Source: Fusobacterium sp. (GTDB lineage Bacteria > Cyanobacteriota > Vampirovibrionia > Gastranaerophilales > Gastranaerophilaceae). From it: a stretch of 64,000 nucleotides of DNA. The DNA is taken from NCBI GenBank assembly GCA_023662905.1, contig JAMPIJ010000001.1, positions 49,911 to 113,910 of the forward strand, written 5' to 3'. Within the stretch, counting starts at the first letter, position 1. Each line of letters opens with the position of its first letter. Positions 26,119 to 34,151 of the stretch are shown piece after piece. The position numbers and the translations under genes are program-made. Below the pieces are notes generated by a model. It was not told the DNA's origin, did no database searches, and was given only the letters and a program-made list of their open reading frames with translations.

Positions 26119-26553
26119 ATGCTAATTAATAATTTACCCAAAAACAATCCTGTTCAAAATTTCGGATTTAAAGTAAAAGTTAAAGAACATTCAAAGCTAG
26201 TTGACATGGCGGACTCTTATTTATTCAGAACTGTTCCGCGTGAAGCAATTGATGCTTTTGAGAAAAAAGCCGCTGAGATTCTGCCTGATAGAAATGTTCA
26301 TATTGAATATTCCATTTGGAAATCCGAACCCAATGAAGCTTTCGAAGCCAAGTTTTTTACGGACGGTGATTTCAAAGATAGTTCAATTGGTCATGATGCT
26401 AAAGGATTGTTTAATTCCTTGAGAAAAGCTACAAACCCGTATGTTACTTTGCATTCAAAATTATTTTATGATGGGCAGAAAAGTCCAGAAACGCTTTCTA
26501 AAGTAGAACATTTCAGAGAAACCTACTATAGACCGTTTAATAAAAATAAATAA
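26119..26553 (+). CDS. Lineage-specific protein with NFGF N-terminal motif
   Basis: 144 residues. Short polar N-terminus (MLINNLPKNNPVQ) ending in NFGFKVKV, then an alpha/beta globular part without recognised motif. A Shine-Dalgarno AAAGGACG lies upstream. The N-terminal arrangement recalls the orphans at 19463, 22473 and 29634. Not a predicted Sec substrate. Function unknown. Confidence 0.65.
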   Translation: MLINNLPKNNPVQNFGFKVKVKEHSKLVDMADSYLFRTVPREAIDAFEKKAAEILPDRNVHIEYSIWKSEPNEAFEAKFFTDGDFKDSSIGHDAKGLFNSLRKATNPYVTLHSKLFYDGQKSPETLSKVEHFRETYYRPFNKNK

Positions 26554-26570
26554 TCACCCATCCCCCTGTG

Positions 26571-26600
26571 CGTACAACACAATATGAATTATGTTGTACG
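26571..26600. repeat. Palindrome (dyad 1)
   Basis: A 30-base near-perfect palindrome: CGTACAACA arm at 26571, TGTTGTACG arm ending 26600, with AAT/ATT pairing inside. A related palindrome in the opposite orientation lies at 26705-26730. Confidence 0.7.
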
Positions 26601-26704
26601 AATCGGCAAAAACCTGGTAGTTCTTTAATTTCAGTAACGCAAAAGCTTAATGTTTTGTAATAATTATCTATTTCATTCCCCTGAAACCCTTTTCAATTTT
26701 GTAT

Positions 26705-26730
26705 CGCAACATAATTCATATTAAGTTGTG
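26705..26730. repeat. Palindrome (dyad 2), inverted relative of dyad 1
   Basis: CGCAACATAATTCATATTAA then GTTGTG. It matches the reverse complement of dyad 1 at most positions and is itself near-palindromic. It lies about 28 bases before the ATG at 26758, where a regulator could bind. Confidence 0.6.
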
Positions 26731-26757
26731 TTACATGAAAAAAGAAAGGTGGTAACA

Positions 26758-27762
26758 ATGGTGGATTTTAACGGTATTAACAGTGCAGAAGCGGTCAGCA
26801 CGCCAAAAACTGAACTCAAAAAACTTCCGGCAGAAAACAAAGGAACTAATGTTGTTCCTATAACTTCCGGTAAAATTGAAAATTCAGGTAAAGGTACGGC
26901 AGTTCAGCGTTCAGCCGGTAATCCTTTTTATGAAGAAACAGATTTTGAGCATTTTGATGGCCTCGGAGGCGCTAAAATGACTCAGGCTGATAGTGCGACA
27001 AAACGAGTTAAGGGTGAACTCGCCCGTCTTTATAACGAAGTTAAGCGTGTCAATCCTGAAGCTGTTGAAAATTTAGAATTTCCGCCGCTTCCATCTGTAC
27101 CGAAAAAAGGCAAAAAAGATTTAAAACTTGAAGCTTATTTGAGCGCATTAGACCAGTATAGAGCAACTTGTGAAGAACTTCTTGAAGGTGTTGGCAAGCA
27201 GACCGTTGTTGATGAAGTTCGCGGTACGGCAGAAGCTGTGACAAGTACCGTTGTTGCAATAGGTAATGCAAATATGGCCGCAACTCTCGGTGTTGGTGAG
27301 GCTATGTTGAGCGGACTCGGTAAAATCTATAACAAAATTGATACCGATACTCATACAATTTTGTCAGCTGTAGACTCAAATGGTAATAAAATATTGCGTG
27401 CAATCAATAAACAAACCGGTGAAATAAAGCAGTTTATCGCTCAAGACGGAGATAAAACACGTTTGCAGCAGTTCTTAAATACAGTCGCATTAGATAGAAA
27501 TATTTCTGCAAAAATCGATGGTGTTCACCGACATATTGACCAAAATGGAGAGTGGATTATTCATAGAACAGATGAAAAAATTGATGCAGCTGAGCAGAAT
27601 ATCAATAAAAATATTAGTAAAAGTGAGCGTCATGTAAAAGAACACGTATCTAACGAACACGATAAGACCCGCGGGTTTACTAAAAAGGAAATTGAAGAAC
27701 ATGCAGTATTCTGGCACGGAATTCCTGATCCGGCAGGACTGTTAGACAGGATTTTTAGATAA
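26758..27762 (+). CDS. Large orphan protein, helical, unknown function
   Basis: About 334 residues from ATG 26758 behind the Shine-Dalgarno GAAAGGTGG (an in-frame ATG at 26728 lies before it). Residues 1-70 are low-complexity and probably disordered. There is a Pro/Lys linker (about 105-120), an Ala/Thr/Val-rich segment (VTSTVVAIGNANMAATLGVG) and a C-terminal helical region with repeating His/Asp/Lys pattern (VHRHIDQNGEWIIHRTDEKI and EHVSNEHDKT). No catalytic motif. A terminator follows at 27768. The two upstream dyads suggest regulated expression. Confidence 0.65.
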   Translation: MVDFNGINSAEAVSTPKTELKKLPAENKGTNVVPITSGKIENSGKGTAVQRSAGNPFYEETDFEHFDGLGGAKMTQADSATKRVKGELARLYNEVKRVNPEAVENLEFPPLPSVPKKGKKDLKLEAYLSALDQYRATCEELLEGVGKQTVVDEVRGTAEAVTSTVVAIGNANMAATLGVGEAMLSGLGKIYNKIDTDTHTILSAVDSNGNKILRAINKQTGEIKQFIAQDGDKTRLQQFLNTVALDRNISAKIDGVHRHIDQNGEWIIHRTDEKIDAAEQNINKNISKSERHVKEHVSNEHDKTRGFTKKEIEEHAVFWHGIPDPAGLLDRIFR

Positions 27763-27767
27763 ACTTG

Positions 27768-27788
27768 ACGCCCTCGTTTTGAGGGCGT
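27768..27788 (+). terminator. Intrinsic terminator
   Basis: ACGCCCTC (27768-27775) loop GTTTT, GAGGGCGT (27781-27788) followed by TTCC. Confidence 0.85.
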
Positions 27789-27792
27789 TTCC

Positions 27793-27821
27793 TTTACAAA
27801 TTTCAAATTAATGTTTATAAT
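27793..27821 (+). promoter_or_regulatory. Promoter of the OmpH/Skp-like gene
   Basis: -35 TTTACA (27793-27798), 17-base spacer, -10 TATAAT (27816-27821). Confidence 0.7.
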
Positions 27822-27847
27822 AGAGTTGTTATTTGAAAGGAGAAAAT

Positions 27848-28312
27848 ATGAAATTGGATTTAAGATTATTAGCAGTAACGGCTCTGGCTTTCGGTATTGG
27901 GTTCGGTTCTAGTAACTTCGCATTGTCTGATGGTGTAGGCGCTAAAGTTGCTGTTGTAGATGTTCAAAAAGTAGTTTCTGAATCAAAACAGGTCAAAGCT
28001 CTCAAAGACGAACAAGCTAAAAAAACTAAAGATCTTACCAAATGGCTTGAAGTAGCTAACGCTGATGTAGCTAAACAGTCAACTCAAGCTGGTAAAGATA
28101 AATTGTTGAAAAAATATGAAGCTGATTTAGCTAAAAAACGTGAAGCTAATGCTCAGGATTATGCTAAAAAGTTAACTGATATTGACAAAAGCATCTCTGC
28201 TTTAATCTCTGTTCGTGCTAAAGCTAAAGGTTATGATTTGGTTCTTTCTAAATCAACAGTTCTTTATGGCGGTGACGATTTAACCGCTGAAATTATTGAT
28301 GCTGTTAAGTAG
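27848..28312 (+). CDS. OmpH/Skp-family periplasmic chaperone
   Basis: About 154 residues from ATG 27848 (Shine-Dalgarno AAAGGAGAAAAT). Signal peptide (LLAVTALAFGIGFGSSNFA), then the Skp start AKVAVVDVQKVVSESKQVKAL, a charged coiled-coil arm (about 50-110) and the C-terminal strand-helix block GYDLVLSKSTVLYGGDDLTAEII. Holds unfolded outer-membrane proteins in the periplasm. Consistent with a double-membraned cell. Monocistronic, with a strong terminator behind it. Confidence 0.9.
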   Translation: MKLDLRLLAVTALAFGIGFGSSNFALSDGVGAKVAVVDVQKVVSESKQVKALKDEQAKKTKDLTKWLEVANADVAKQSTQAGKDKLLKKYEADLAKKREANAQDYAKKLTDIDKSISALISVRAKAKGYDLVLSKSTVLYGGDDLTAEIIDAVK

Positions 28313-28334
28313 TATTTGATAAGAATTTTTATTG

Positions 28335-28361
28335 AAACGCACACATTTGTGTGCGTTTTTT
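28335..28361 (+). terminator. Intrinsic terminator after the OmpH-like gene
   Basis: AAACGCACACA / TGTGTGCGTTT hairpin followed by a T run. Confidence 0.88.
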
Positions 28362-28412
28362 GTTTTTGTACTATAATGTAATAATGGAATATGGAAAAGG
28401 GAGTATAATATT

Positions 28413-29591
28413 ATGGAAAATTTATTGTCAGATAGAATTAAAGCAACACCGCCGTCTTTTATTAGAAGCATTTTAAAAACTGCGGTTAATCCGGATATTA
28501 TATCTTTTGCGGGCGGACTACCTAACCCGATTTCTTTCCCGCAGGAGGAACTCCTTGAATCTATGGAACGTATTGTCAAAACTTATGGAAGTAAATGTTT
28601 TCAGTATTCGCTTACAGCTGGACTTCCTGAACTAAGACAGTATGTTGCAGATCGTTATAACAAAAAGTTTGGATTAAATCTAACAATTGATAATATTTTG
28701 ATTACAACGGGTTCGCAACAGGCACTCGACCTTATTTCGAAAGTCCTTTTGAACAAAGGGGACGGCGTTGTTGTCGAAAAGCCTAGCTATCTTGGCGCAA
28801 TCCAAGCATTTTCCCAGTATCAGCCTGAATTCCACCCTGTTGAGTTGACTGAAAAAGGCCTTAACCTTGAACAACTTGAAGAAACATTGAAGTGTGAAAA
28901 TCTTAAATTTATGTATACAATTCCGGATTTTCAAAACCCTACAGGCCTTTCATATTCGGCTGAAAACAGACAAGGTGTACTTGAACTTCTTAAAGACCGT
29001 GGAATCGTTTTAATCGAAGATGATCCTTACGGTGATTTACGTTTTGACGGTGAACGTTTGCCATATATTGGTGCAGGAAGACTATTCAATAGTATTGTTC
29101 TAGGTACTTTCTCTAAAACAGTTACACCGGGGATGCGTACTGGATTTATTATTTGTCAGAATACAGAACTTTTGAGAAATATTTCAATCGCAAAAGAAGC
29201 AAGTGACCTGCACTCAAATATTTTCTCTCAGTATTTAATCTGGGATTATCTAACCCACAACGATTACGAAACTCACGTTGCAAAAATTACTTCACTTTAT
29301 AAAAAACAGGCACAGGCGATGATGGATGCAATGGATAAATATTTCCCGCCAACAGTAAAATATACTGTTCCGAAAGGTGGTATGTTCTTATGGGTAACTC
29401 TTCCGGATGGAGTTAGCGCTCTTGATTTGTTCCCTAAAGCAAAAGAGAAAAAAGTTGTATTTGTCCCTGGAGATCCTTTCTACATTGGTAAGAAAAATGT
29501 TAATGCAATGCGCCTGAACTACACTAACGCGGATTGCGATACAATTGAAGAGGGTATTCGTCGTTTAGGTGAATTGTTTAAAGAATTATAG
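28413..29591 (+). CDS. PLP-dependent aminotransferase, fold type I (LysN/AAD-like)
   Basis: 392 residues. FAGGLPNPISFP, YSLTAGLPELRQYV, ITTGSQQALDLISKVLL, YTIPDFQNPTGLSYS (Asn of the substrate loop), LIEDDPYGDLRF, then FSKTVTPGMRTGFI with the PLP-binding Lys. This set is typical of the MocR-like 2-aminoadipate/aromatic aminotransferases without the HTH domain. Exact substrate not determinable. Single gene with its own promoter after the OmpH terminator. Confidence 0.92.
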   Translation: MENLLSDRIKATPPSFIRSILKTAVNPDIISFAGGLPNPISFPQEELLESMERIVKTYGSKCFQYSLTAGLPELRQYVADRYNKKFGLNLTIDNILITTGSQQALDLISKVLLNKGDGVVVEKPSYLGAIQAFSQYQPEFHPVELTEKGLNLEQLEETLKCENLKFMYTIPDFQNPTGLSYSAENRQGVLELLKDRGIVLIEDDPYGDLRFDGERLPYIGAGRLFNSIVLGTFSKTVTPGMRTGFIICQNTELLRNISIAKEASDLHSNIFSQYLIWDYLTHNDYETHVAKITSLYKKQAQAMMDAMDKYFPPTVKYTVPKGGMFLWVTLPDGVSALDLFPKAKEKKVVFVPGDPFYIGKKNVNAMRLNYTNADCDTIEEGIRRLGELFKEL

Positions 29592-29633
29592 TAAAAATAA
29601 CGCAAATTTTATTTTTAGCGTTGTTAATACTAT

Positions 29634-30308
29634 ATGAAAATCTCACGGACAGACAATACAAATTTTCGAGGAATACATATTGCTAATGCCGCAACACGTG
29701 TTAATGGCGTTAGTAATAATTTCAAGCTTTATAAAATTACGGATAGAGATACAGATTTTTTACAGAATATGTATCAAAAATTTAACCTACGTGAATTGAT
29801 GCCGAGATTGAGTGAACAGGAGGTAGATATATGGACTTCTGTTTTTCGCAAGGCTGTTGACTCTTCAGTTAGGCCAAACCAAACAGCCTTTTTGATTGCA
29901 ACAGATAACAAACCATGTGGACTTGCAGTTTCTTCTGTTGGATATTACAACAGGTATAAGCTTAATCAGATTTGTACGTTGCCAGTGGAACCTGGAAAGC
30001 GTGTAGTGCTTGCAGGTAAAACTTTGTTTCGCCCTATATTTGACGCATTTCTTGCAAGCGGCTGTAAGGATATGGAATTAGAAGCGTTGAAGTTTGGGCC
30101 ATTTAGTCCTGTAACTAAGTATTTACAGATGGGATTTGGCATGTACGGTGGAAGTGATTATGTAGAACTCATGCGTATCAATCGAGCAAAAGCCGAAAAA
30201 ACATTGAAGCAGTTAGATGAATTGATTTCTTATTCACCTGTTCAGAGTCGCGGCGAAGTTTCTCAATCGTTAAAAGATGTTGATTTACTAACTAATTTGT
30301 ACTGCTAA
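29634..30308 (+). CDS. GNAT-like orphan with NFRG N-terminal motif
   Basis: 224 residues. The N-terminus MKISRTDNTNFRGIHIAN belongs to the group of polar N-termini ending in an NF-G motif. The core FLIATDNKPCGLAVSSVGYY ... QICTLPVE ... GKTLFRPIFDAFLASGCKDM ... VTKYLQMGFGMYG follows the strand-helix order of GNAT acetyltransferases, though the acetyl-CoA pyrophosphate loop (R/QxxGxG/A) is poor. Function inferred weakly. Its stop overlaps the convergent hydrolase gene by 17 bases. Confidence 0.6.
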   Translation: MKISRTDNTNFRGIHIANAATRVNGVSNNFKLYKITDRDTDFLQNMYQKFNLRELMPRLSEQEVDIWTSVFRKAVDSSVRPNQTAFLIATDNKPCGLAVSSVGYYNRYKLNQICTLPVEPGKRVVLAGKTLFRPIFDAFLASGCKDMELEALKFGPFSPVTKYLQMGFGMYGGSDYVELMRINRAKAEKTLKQLDELISYSPVQSRGEVSQSLKDVDLLTNLYC

Positions 30309-31368
30309 CTTCAACATCTATTATTGATTCAACAGAGTCTTTTTTGTCCCTCACTTTACTTCCTTTTAAATTTTTGCTATAAAAATTAGTTAAATTTTCT
30401 ACTGTCTGATTTACATATTCAGGTTTGTAATACATTTCAATATGGGTTGCGTTTGGAACAACAATATATTCTTTCTCGCCTGTAATTTTATCGTATGCTT
30501 CTTTACTGAAATAAGCAGATTCGGCGTTCTCACCAACTATAAACATAACAGGTCTTGGTGAAATTAACTCAGGGTGGTCAAATGCTGTGAATGCTGCTTG
30601 TTCAGCGTAATTTGAAAAGATGTATTTGTTTTCACTTCTCGGGTGTTGAGCAAGTGGTGTTCTATAATATTCATAACCCTGTTTATACATAGGCGGTGCA
30701 TTGTCTGGAATTTCCTCTAAAGAATTCGGCACATAACCGTTGTATTTTACAGGTTCACCTTTAAGTTCTTTTGTTCTTTGTTCAGCTGCTTGAGCCAATT
30801 TTTCTTGCTGTTGAGCAATTGTCATTGAATCATTTAAACCTTGGCGTCTTGCACGTCCTAAGTCAAATGCGGAAACCGTTGCAATCGCTTTTATTCTCAT
30901 CTCGGTTTGAGCGGCATTAAATGCATAGCCGCCGCCTGCACAAATTCCTAAAACTCCGATATTATTTTTATCAACAAACGGAAGTGTGGTTAAATAATCA
31001 ACACTTGAGCGAACATCTTCTACACGAGAGGACGGTTTTTCTAAACAGTGCGGTGTTCCTTCACTCTCGCCTTGATAACTTGCGTCAAATGCTAAAGTTA
31101 TAAATCCTTGTTCTGCAAGCCTTTTAGCGTAAAGTCCTGCAACTTGTTCCTTTACTCCGCCTGCTGGGTGAACTACAACTATTGCCGGATATTTTTTGTT
31201 TGAATCAAAGGTTTCAGGTTTGTATAATTCACCTGCAATCTTGATATTACTGTAATTTTGTGTATAAAAAACTTTTTCTTTCATCGTGTCGCCTTTCGCT
31301 AAATTTGCCATCTGAAAACTGCCTGCCAGTAGCAAAGCTGACAGCGCTAGTAAAAATTTCTTCTTCAT
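30292..31368 (-). CDS. Exported dienelactone-hydrolase-like alpha/beta hydrolase
   Basis: 358 residues with a signal peptide (KKKFLLALSALLLAGSF). Alpha/beta hydrolase: oxyanion strand AIVVVHPAGGVKEQV, nucleophile elbow LGICAGGGYAF where Cys replaces Ser as in dienelactone hydrolases, acid near RPVMFIVGENAES and His in VPNATHIEMY. Substrate unknown. Last gene of a three-gene run whose products all carry export signals; 8 bases after the flavodoxin gene. Confidence 0.85.
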   Translation of the reverse strand: MKKKFLLALSALLLAGSFQMANLAKGDTMKEKVFYTQNYSNIKIAGELYKPETFDSNKKYPAIVVVHPAGGVKEQVAGLYAKRLAEQGFITLAFDASYQGESEGTPHCLEKPSSRVEDVRSSVDYLTTLPFVDKNNIGVLGICAGGGYAFNAAQTEMRIKAIATVSAFDLGRARRQGLNDSMTIAQQQEKLAQAAEQRTKELKGEPVKYNGYVPNSLEEIPDNAPPMYKQGYEYYRTPLAQHPRSENKYIFSNYAEQAAFTAFDHPELISPRPVMFIVGENAESAYFSKEAYDKITGEKEYIVVPNATHIEMYYKPEYVNQTVENLTNFYSKNLKGSKVRDKKDSVESIIDVEVSSTN

Positions 31369-31376
31369 AGAATCTC

Positions 31377-31949
31377 CTATTTAATTTGTTTTAACCATTC
31401 TGTAATTTCGTTGTCGGTTTGGTCATTTCCTCTTCCGTAAATTACTAAAGGCTTTAAAACTTTTGTACCTTTTGCAAGTTTACCCATATCTTCTGCGATT
31501 GTGTATTTCCCACCGCCGCCGTGAGTGATAAACGGAACAATTGTTTTACCTTCAAAGTTATTATTTCCCAAGAAAGTTTTAACGGCAGGCGCCATTTCAT
31601 ACCACCAAGCAGGTGTTCCGACAAAAACTATATCATAAGAAGAAACATCGCCATTATCTTTTAATTCAGGATGAATGTTTTCCTCATGTTGTTTTTTAGC
31701 TACTCCGTAAGCTGCTTCATTGTAATCTTCAGGATATGGTGTCGCAGTTTCTATTCTGAACATATCACCGCCAGTTTGAGCGTGGATTTTTTCGGCGATA
31801 GATTTTGTATTACCGCCCCAAGAAAAATAAGCGATTAAAACTTTTTTATCCATTGAAACCTCCGTAGTTTTATTCATATTAGGTACTGCAAAAGCAATTC
31901 CTGTTGCTATAATCAATATTGGTAAAATAATAAGTAATAATTTTTTCAT
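31377..31949 (-). CDS. Membrane-anchored or exported flavodoxin-like protein
   Basis: 190 residues. N-terminal hydrophobic segment (LLLIILPILIIATGIAFAV), then flavodoxin fold: VLIAYFSWGGNTKSIAEKI (FMN phosphate loop), YDIVFVGTPAWWYEMAPAV (FMN ring loop) and IVPFITHGGGG. An FMN redox carrier outside the cytoplasm, or a quinone/thiol reductase. The ATG overlaps the stop of the CMD-cupin gene by one base (coupled). Confidence 0.9.
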   Translation of the reverse strand: MKKLLLIILPILIIATGIAFAVPNMNKTTEVSMDKKVLIAYFSWGGNTKSIAEKIHAQTGGDMFRIETATPYPEDYNEAAYGVAKKQHEENIHPELKDNGDVSSYDIVFVGTPAWWYEMAPAVKTFLGNNNFEGKTIVPFITHGGGGKYTIAEDMGKLAKGTKVLKPLVIYGRGNDQTDNEITEWLKQIK

Positions 31950-32959
31950 TATTTTAATTTGTTGTACTCATCATCGCTAACTTCTTCTAGCCATTCTGTC
32001 GAAGCATTTTCTGCCGGAACTGCTATTGCAACATGGCTAAACCAACTGTCTTTTGCTGCACCATGCCAATGTTTTACACCAGCTGGAATATTAACCACAT
32101 CACCAGCTTTAAGTTCTTGAGCCTCTTTGCCCCATTCTTGATAATAGCCTCTGCCTGATGTCACAAGAAGAATTTGACCGCCTTTATGGTGAATATGCCA
32201 ATTATTGCGGCATCTTGGTTCAAAAGTGACATTCGCTGTGCTTACACCTTCTGTAGTTAATGGGTTTAAATAACTCTTGCCGATAAAATATTTTGCATAA
32301 GCCGTATTTTCTTGACCTAAGCCAAACTCACCACCCTTATTGGCAGAGCTTGTAAGTCGCAAAATTTCTTCAACTTGTAAGTCAGTTAGGCCGGTATTTT
32401 TGGCAATCTGAATATGTGATTTTAATTGAGGTTCAAGCCCTTGTAGCGATGAAAGTGCTGCAACAGTTGCAATTTCTCTTTCCTGATACGTTAATACTCC
32501 ACGTGCAAAAATGTCTGCAAATAAGTGTTCTTTTAAATATTGGTCTATTGCTGGCGCAAATTCAAACACACCGCCTTTAATATGGTTTTCGGTAAGTTCA
32601 AACTGAACATTATCTCCGTATGCAAATTTATCAGTATCTTTGGATAAAACGGTTCCTTCGTTACCGTTTTTGATGTCTTTTCTTGTTTCAACAATTTTCA
32701 TAAAAGTATTTAATGCGTTTAAGCTTTTGGGAAAACCACAATAAGCATACATTTGCACAAGAATTTCTTTGATTTCGTTAACCGTTAGGTCATTATCAAG
32801 TCCTTTGTTCAGTGCTTTTTCAAGATTAGACAAATCGCCCGTTGCAGTGTAAGATGAAATCATTGCTATATTCTGTTGTTTGTTTGTTAAAATATCCTGT
32901 GCCATGCAATTACCTCCCAACATTAATAATAAACTAAGTAAAAAACATATTTTTTTCAT
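31949..32959 (-). CDS. Exported carboxymuconolactone decarboxylase-like/cupin fusion
   Basis: 336 residues. Signal peptide (MKKICFLLSLLLMLGG...). Two CMD-like repeats (DLTVNEIKEILVQMYAYCGFP and GVLTYQEREIATVAALSSL) are followed by a C-terminal cupin (NNWHIHHKGGQILLVTSGRG ... GDVVNIPAGVKHWHGA) with the His residues of a metal site. CMD-cupin fusions are common in Bacteroidetes and gut bacteria next to flavodoxins and DLH hydrolases. Its CMD Cys is single (YCGFP), not the CxxC of AhpD. First gene of the operon, divergent from the araC gene. Confidence 0.9.
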   Translation of the reverse strand: MKKICFLLSLLLMLGGNCMAQDILTNKQQNIAMISSYTATGDLSNLEKALNKGLDNDLTVNEIKEILVQMYAYCGFPKSLNALNTFMKIVETRKDIKNGNEGTVLSKDTDKFAYGDNVQFELTENHIKGGVFEFAPAIDQYLKEHLFADIFARGVLTYQEREIATVAALSSLQGLEPQLKSHIQIAKNTGLTDLQVEEILRLTSSANKGGEFGLGQENTAYAKYFIGKSYLNPLTTEGVSTANVTFEPRCRNNWHIHHKGGQILLVTSGRGYYQEWGKEAQELKAGDVVNIPAGVKHWHGAAKDSWFSHVAIAVPAENASTEWLEEVSDDEYNKLK

Positions 32960-32969
32960 AATTCACCTC

Positions 32970-33056
32970 ATAATATATTATGAAAAATTTTTATAAAATT
33001 TTTAAGACCTAATTCTATCTTTTTCTTATCTAATTCTCTCATGTTTGTATTATAAT
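32970..33056. promoter_or_regulatory. Divergent control region between the CMD-cupin operon and araC
   Basis: Perfect palindrome CATAATATATTATG (about 32970-32983) close to the CMD-cupin start, and a TATAAT -10 at 33051-33056 for the AraC gene, followed by its Shine-Dalgarno GGAGGT. A plausible binding place for the AraC regulator. Confidence 0.5.
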
Positions 33057-33075
33057 ATAATTATGGAGGTTTGTT

Positions 33076-33954
33076 ATGAATTCTAAGTTTGACGCAATTA
33101 GAGATATTATTTTAAGAAATATTCCAGACGCAGGAAACTATCCTACAGCAATCAAAGGCGTCCGTATTGTTCGTAGAAATTCTCCAACAGAATTTTTAAG
33201 ATGTTTTTATAATCCTAGTTGCATACTCGTTTTACAGGGGTTAAAGAACATGTTGTATGGTTCTGAAAATCTTGTTTATGGTAAAGGTCAATTTGTCGTT
33301 TCATGCACGGATATTCCTGTTTCTAGCCGGGTTGTAGAAGCTTCTGTTGATGAGCCTTTTGTTAGTCTATTGCTAGAATTTGATTCTAAACTTATTTCAG
33401 ATTTGATTATAGAATCCAAATTAAATAAACCTGTTAGTGATGATGAAAAATGTCTTGCAATTGCGGATGTGGACGAGCCATTGCTTGATGCATTTTATCG
33501 TCTTGCCCAGCTGATAGAAAAACCACAAGATGAGGTGTTATCTGGGATGCTAATCAAAGAAATTTATTATAGATTGCTAACTGGAGAATTGGGCAATCAG
33601 CTTCGGTTGATTAATACTAAAGGAACTCGTTCAAACCAAATAGCGGAAGCAATTTCTTTGCTTAAAGTTAATTTTGCTAAAAAATTAAATATAGAAGATA
33701 TTGCTCAGCAGGTGAATATGGCGCCGTCATCTTTTTATAGAAATTTTAAGCAAGTAACTCAGGTTAGTCCTTTGCAGTATCAAAAACAACTAAGGCTTTA
33801 CGAAGCACAGAGGTTAATGCTAACTGGTGAACATAATGCAGAAAGTGCGAGTTATCTAGTTGGTTATGAAAGTCCTACGCAATTTAGTAGAGAATATAAG
33901 AAGATGTTTGGCAATCCGCCGAAGACAAATATTAAACTTTTGGCGGTACAATAA
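33076..33954 (+). CDS. AraC-family regulator (AraC_N plus HTH_18)
   Basis: 292 residues. N-terminal AraC_N-type sensing domain (PSCILVLQGLKNMLYGSENLVYGKG), C-terminal double HTH: LNIEDIAQQVNMAPSSFYRNFKQVT and HNAESASYLVGYESPTQFSREYKKMFGNPP. Start behind GGAGGTTTGTT. Transcribed away from the exported redox operon, so probably its activator. A hairpin terminator follows; just beyond it the AT-rich block begins. Confidence 0.93.
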   Translation: MNSKFDAIRDIILRNIPDAGNYPTAIKGVRIVRRNSPTEFLRCFYNPSCILVLQGLKNMLYGSENLVYGKGQFVVSCTDIPVSSRVVEASVDEPFVSLLLEFDSKLISDLIIESKLNKPVSDDEKCLAIADVDEPLLDAFYRLAQLIEKPQDEVLSGMLIKEIYYRLLTGELGNQLRLINTKGTRSNQIAEAISLLKVNFAKKLNIEDIAQQVNMAPSSFYRNFKQVTQVSPLQYQKQLRLYEAQRLMLTGEHNAESASYLVGYESPTQFSREYKKMFGNPPKTNIKLLAVQ

Positions 33955-33963
33955 TTGTGCATT

Positions 33964-33992
33964 AAAAAAGACCTGTTAAACAGGTCTTTAAA
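33964..33992 (+). terminator. Terminator of the araC gene
   Basis: AAAGACCTGTT / AACAGGTCTTT hairpin, at the edge of the accessory block. Confidence 0.8.
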
Positions 33993-33994
33993 AT

Positions 33995-34093
33995 CTGGAA
34001 GTAATTGACAAAATCCGAACAGATTACTATTTGGATATGATTGAACTAAAGGATTATATCAACACCTTCAGAGAAAATTTTAATCTTTCTTAA
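33995..34093 (+). pseudogene. C-terminal gene fragment at the left edge of the accessory block
   Basis: An open frame with no start encodes NLEVIDKIRTDYYLD then MIELKDYINTFRENFNLS and stops at 34091-34093. It begins directly after the araC terminator, with an in-frame TAA just upstream. It looks like the amputated 3' end of a gene, as expected at an insertion or deletion junction. Origin unrecognised; a chance frame is possible. Confidence 0.35.
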
Positions 34094-34151
34094 ATTTATT
34101 TTGGCTATGATATAATTATCATGCTTAATAGTTGCATTATAAGATATTATT

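Noticed and set aside
34011-34020. Possible left attachment site (AAATCCGAAC versus GGATTCGAACC in the tRNA)
   Set aside because: The similarity is a few bases only, with mismatches in the core; too weak for an att duplication.
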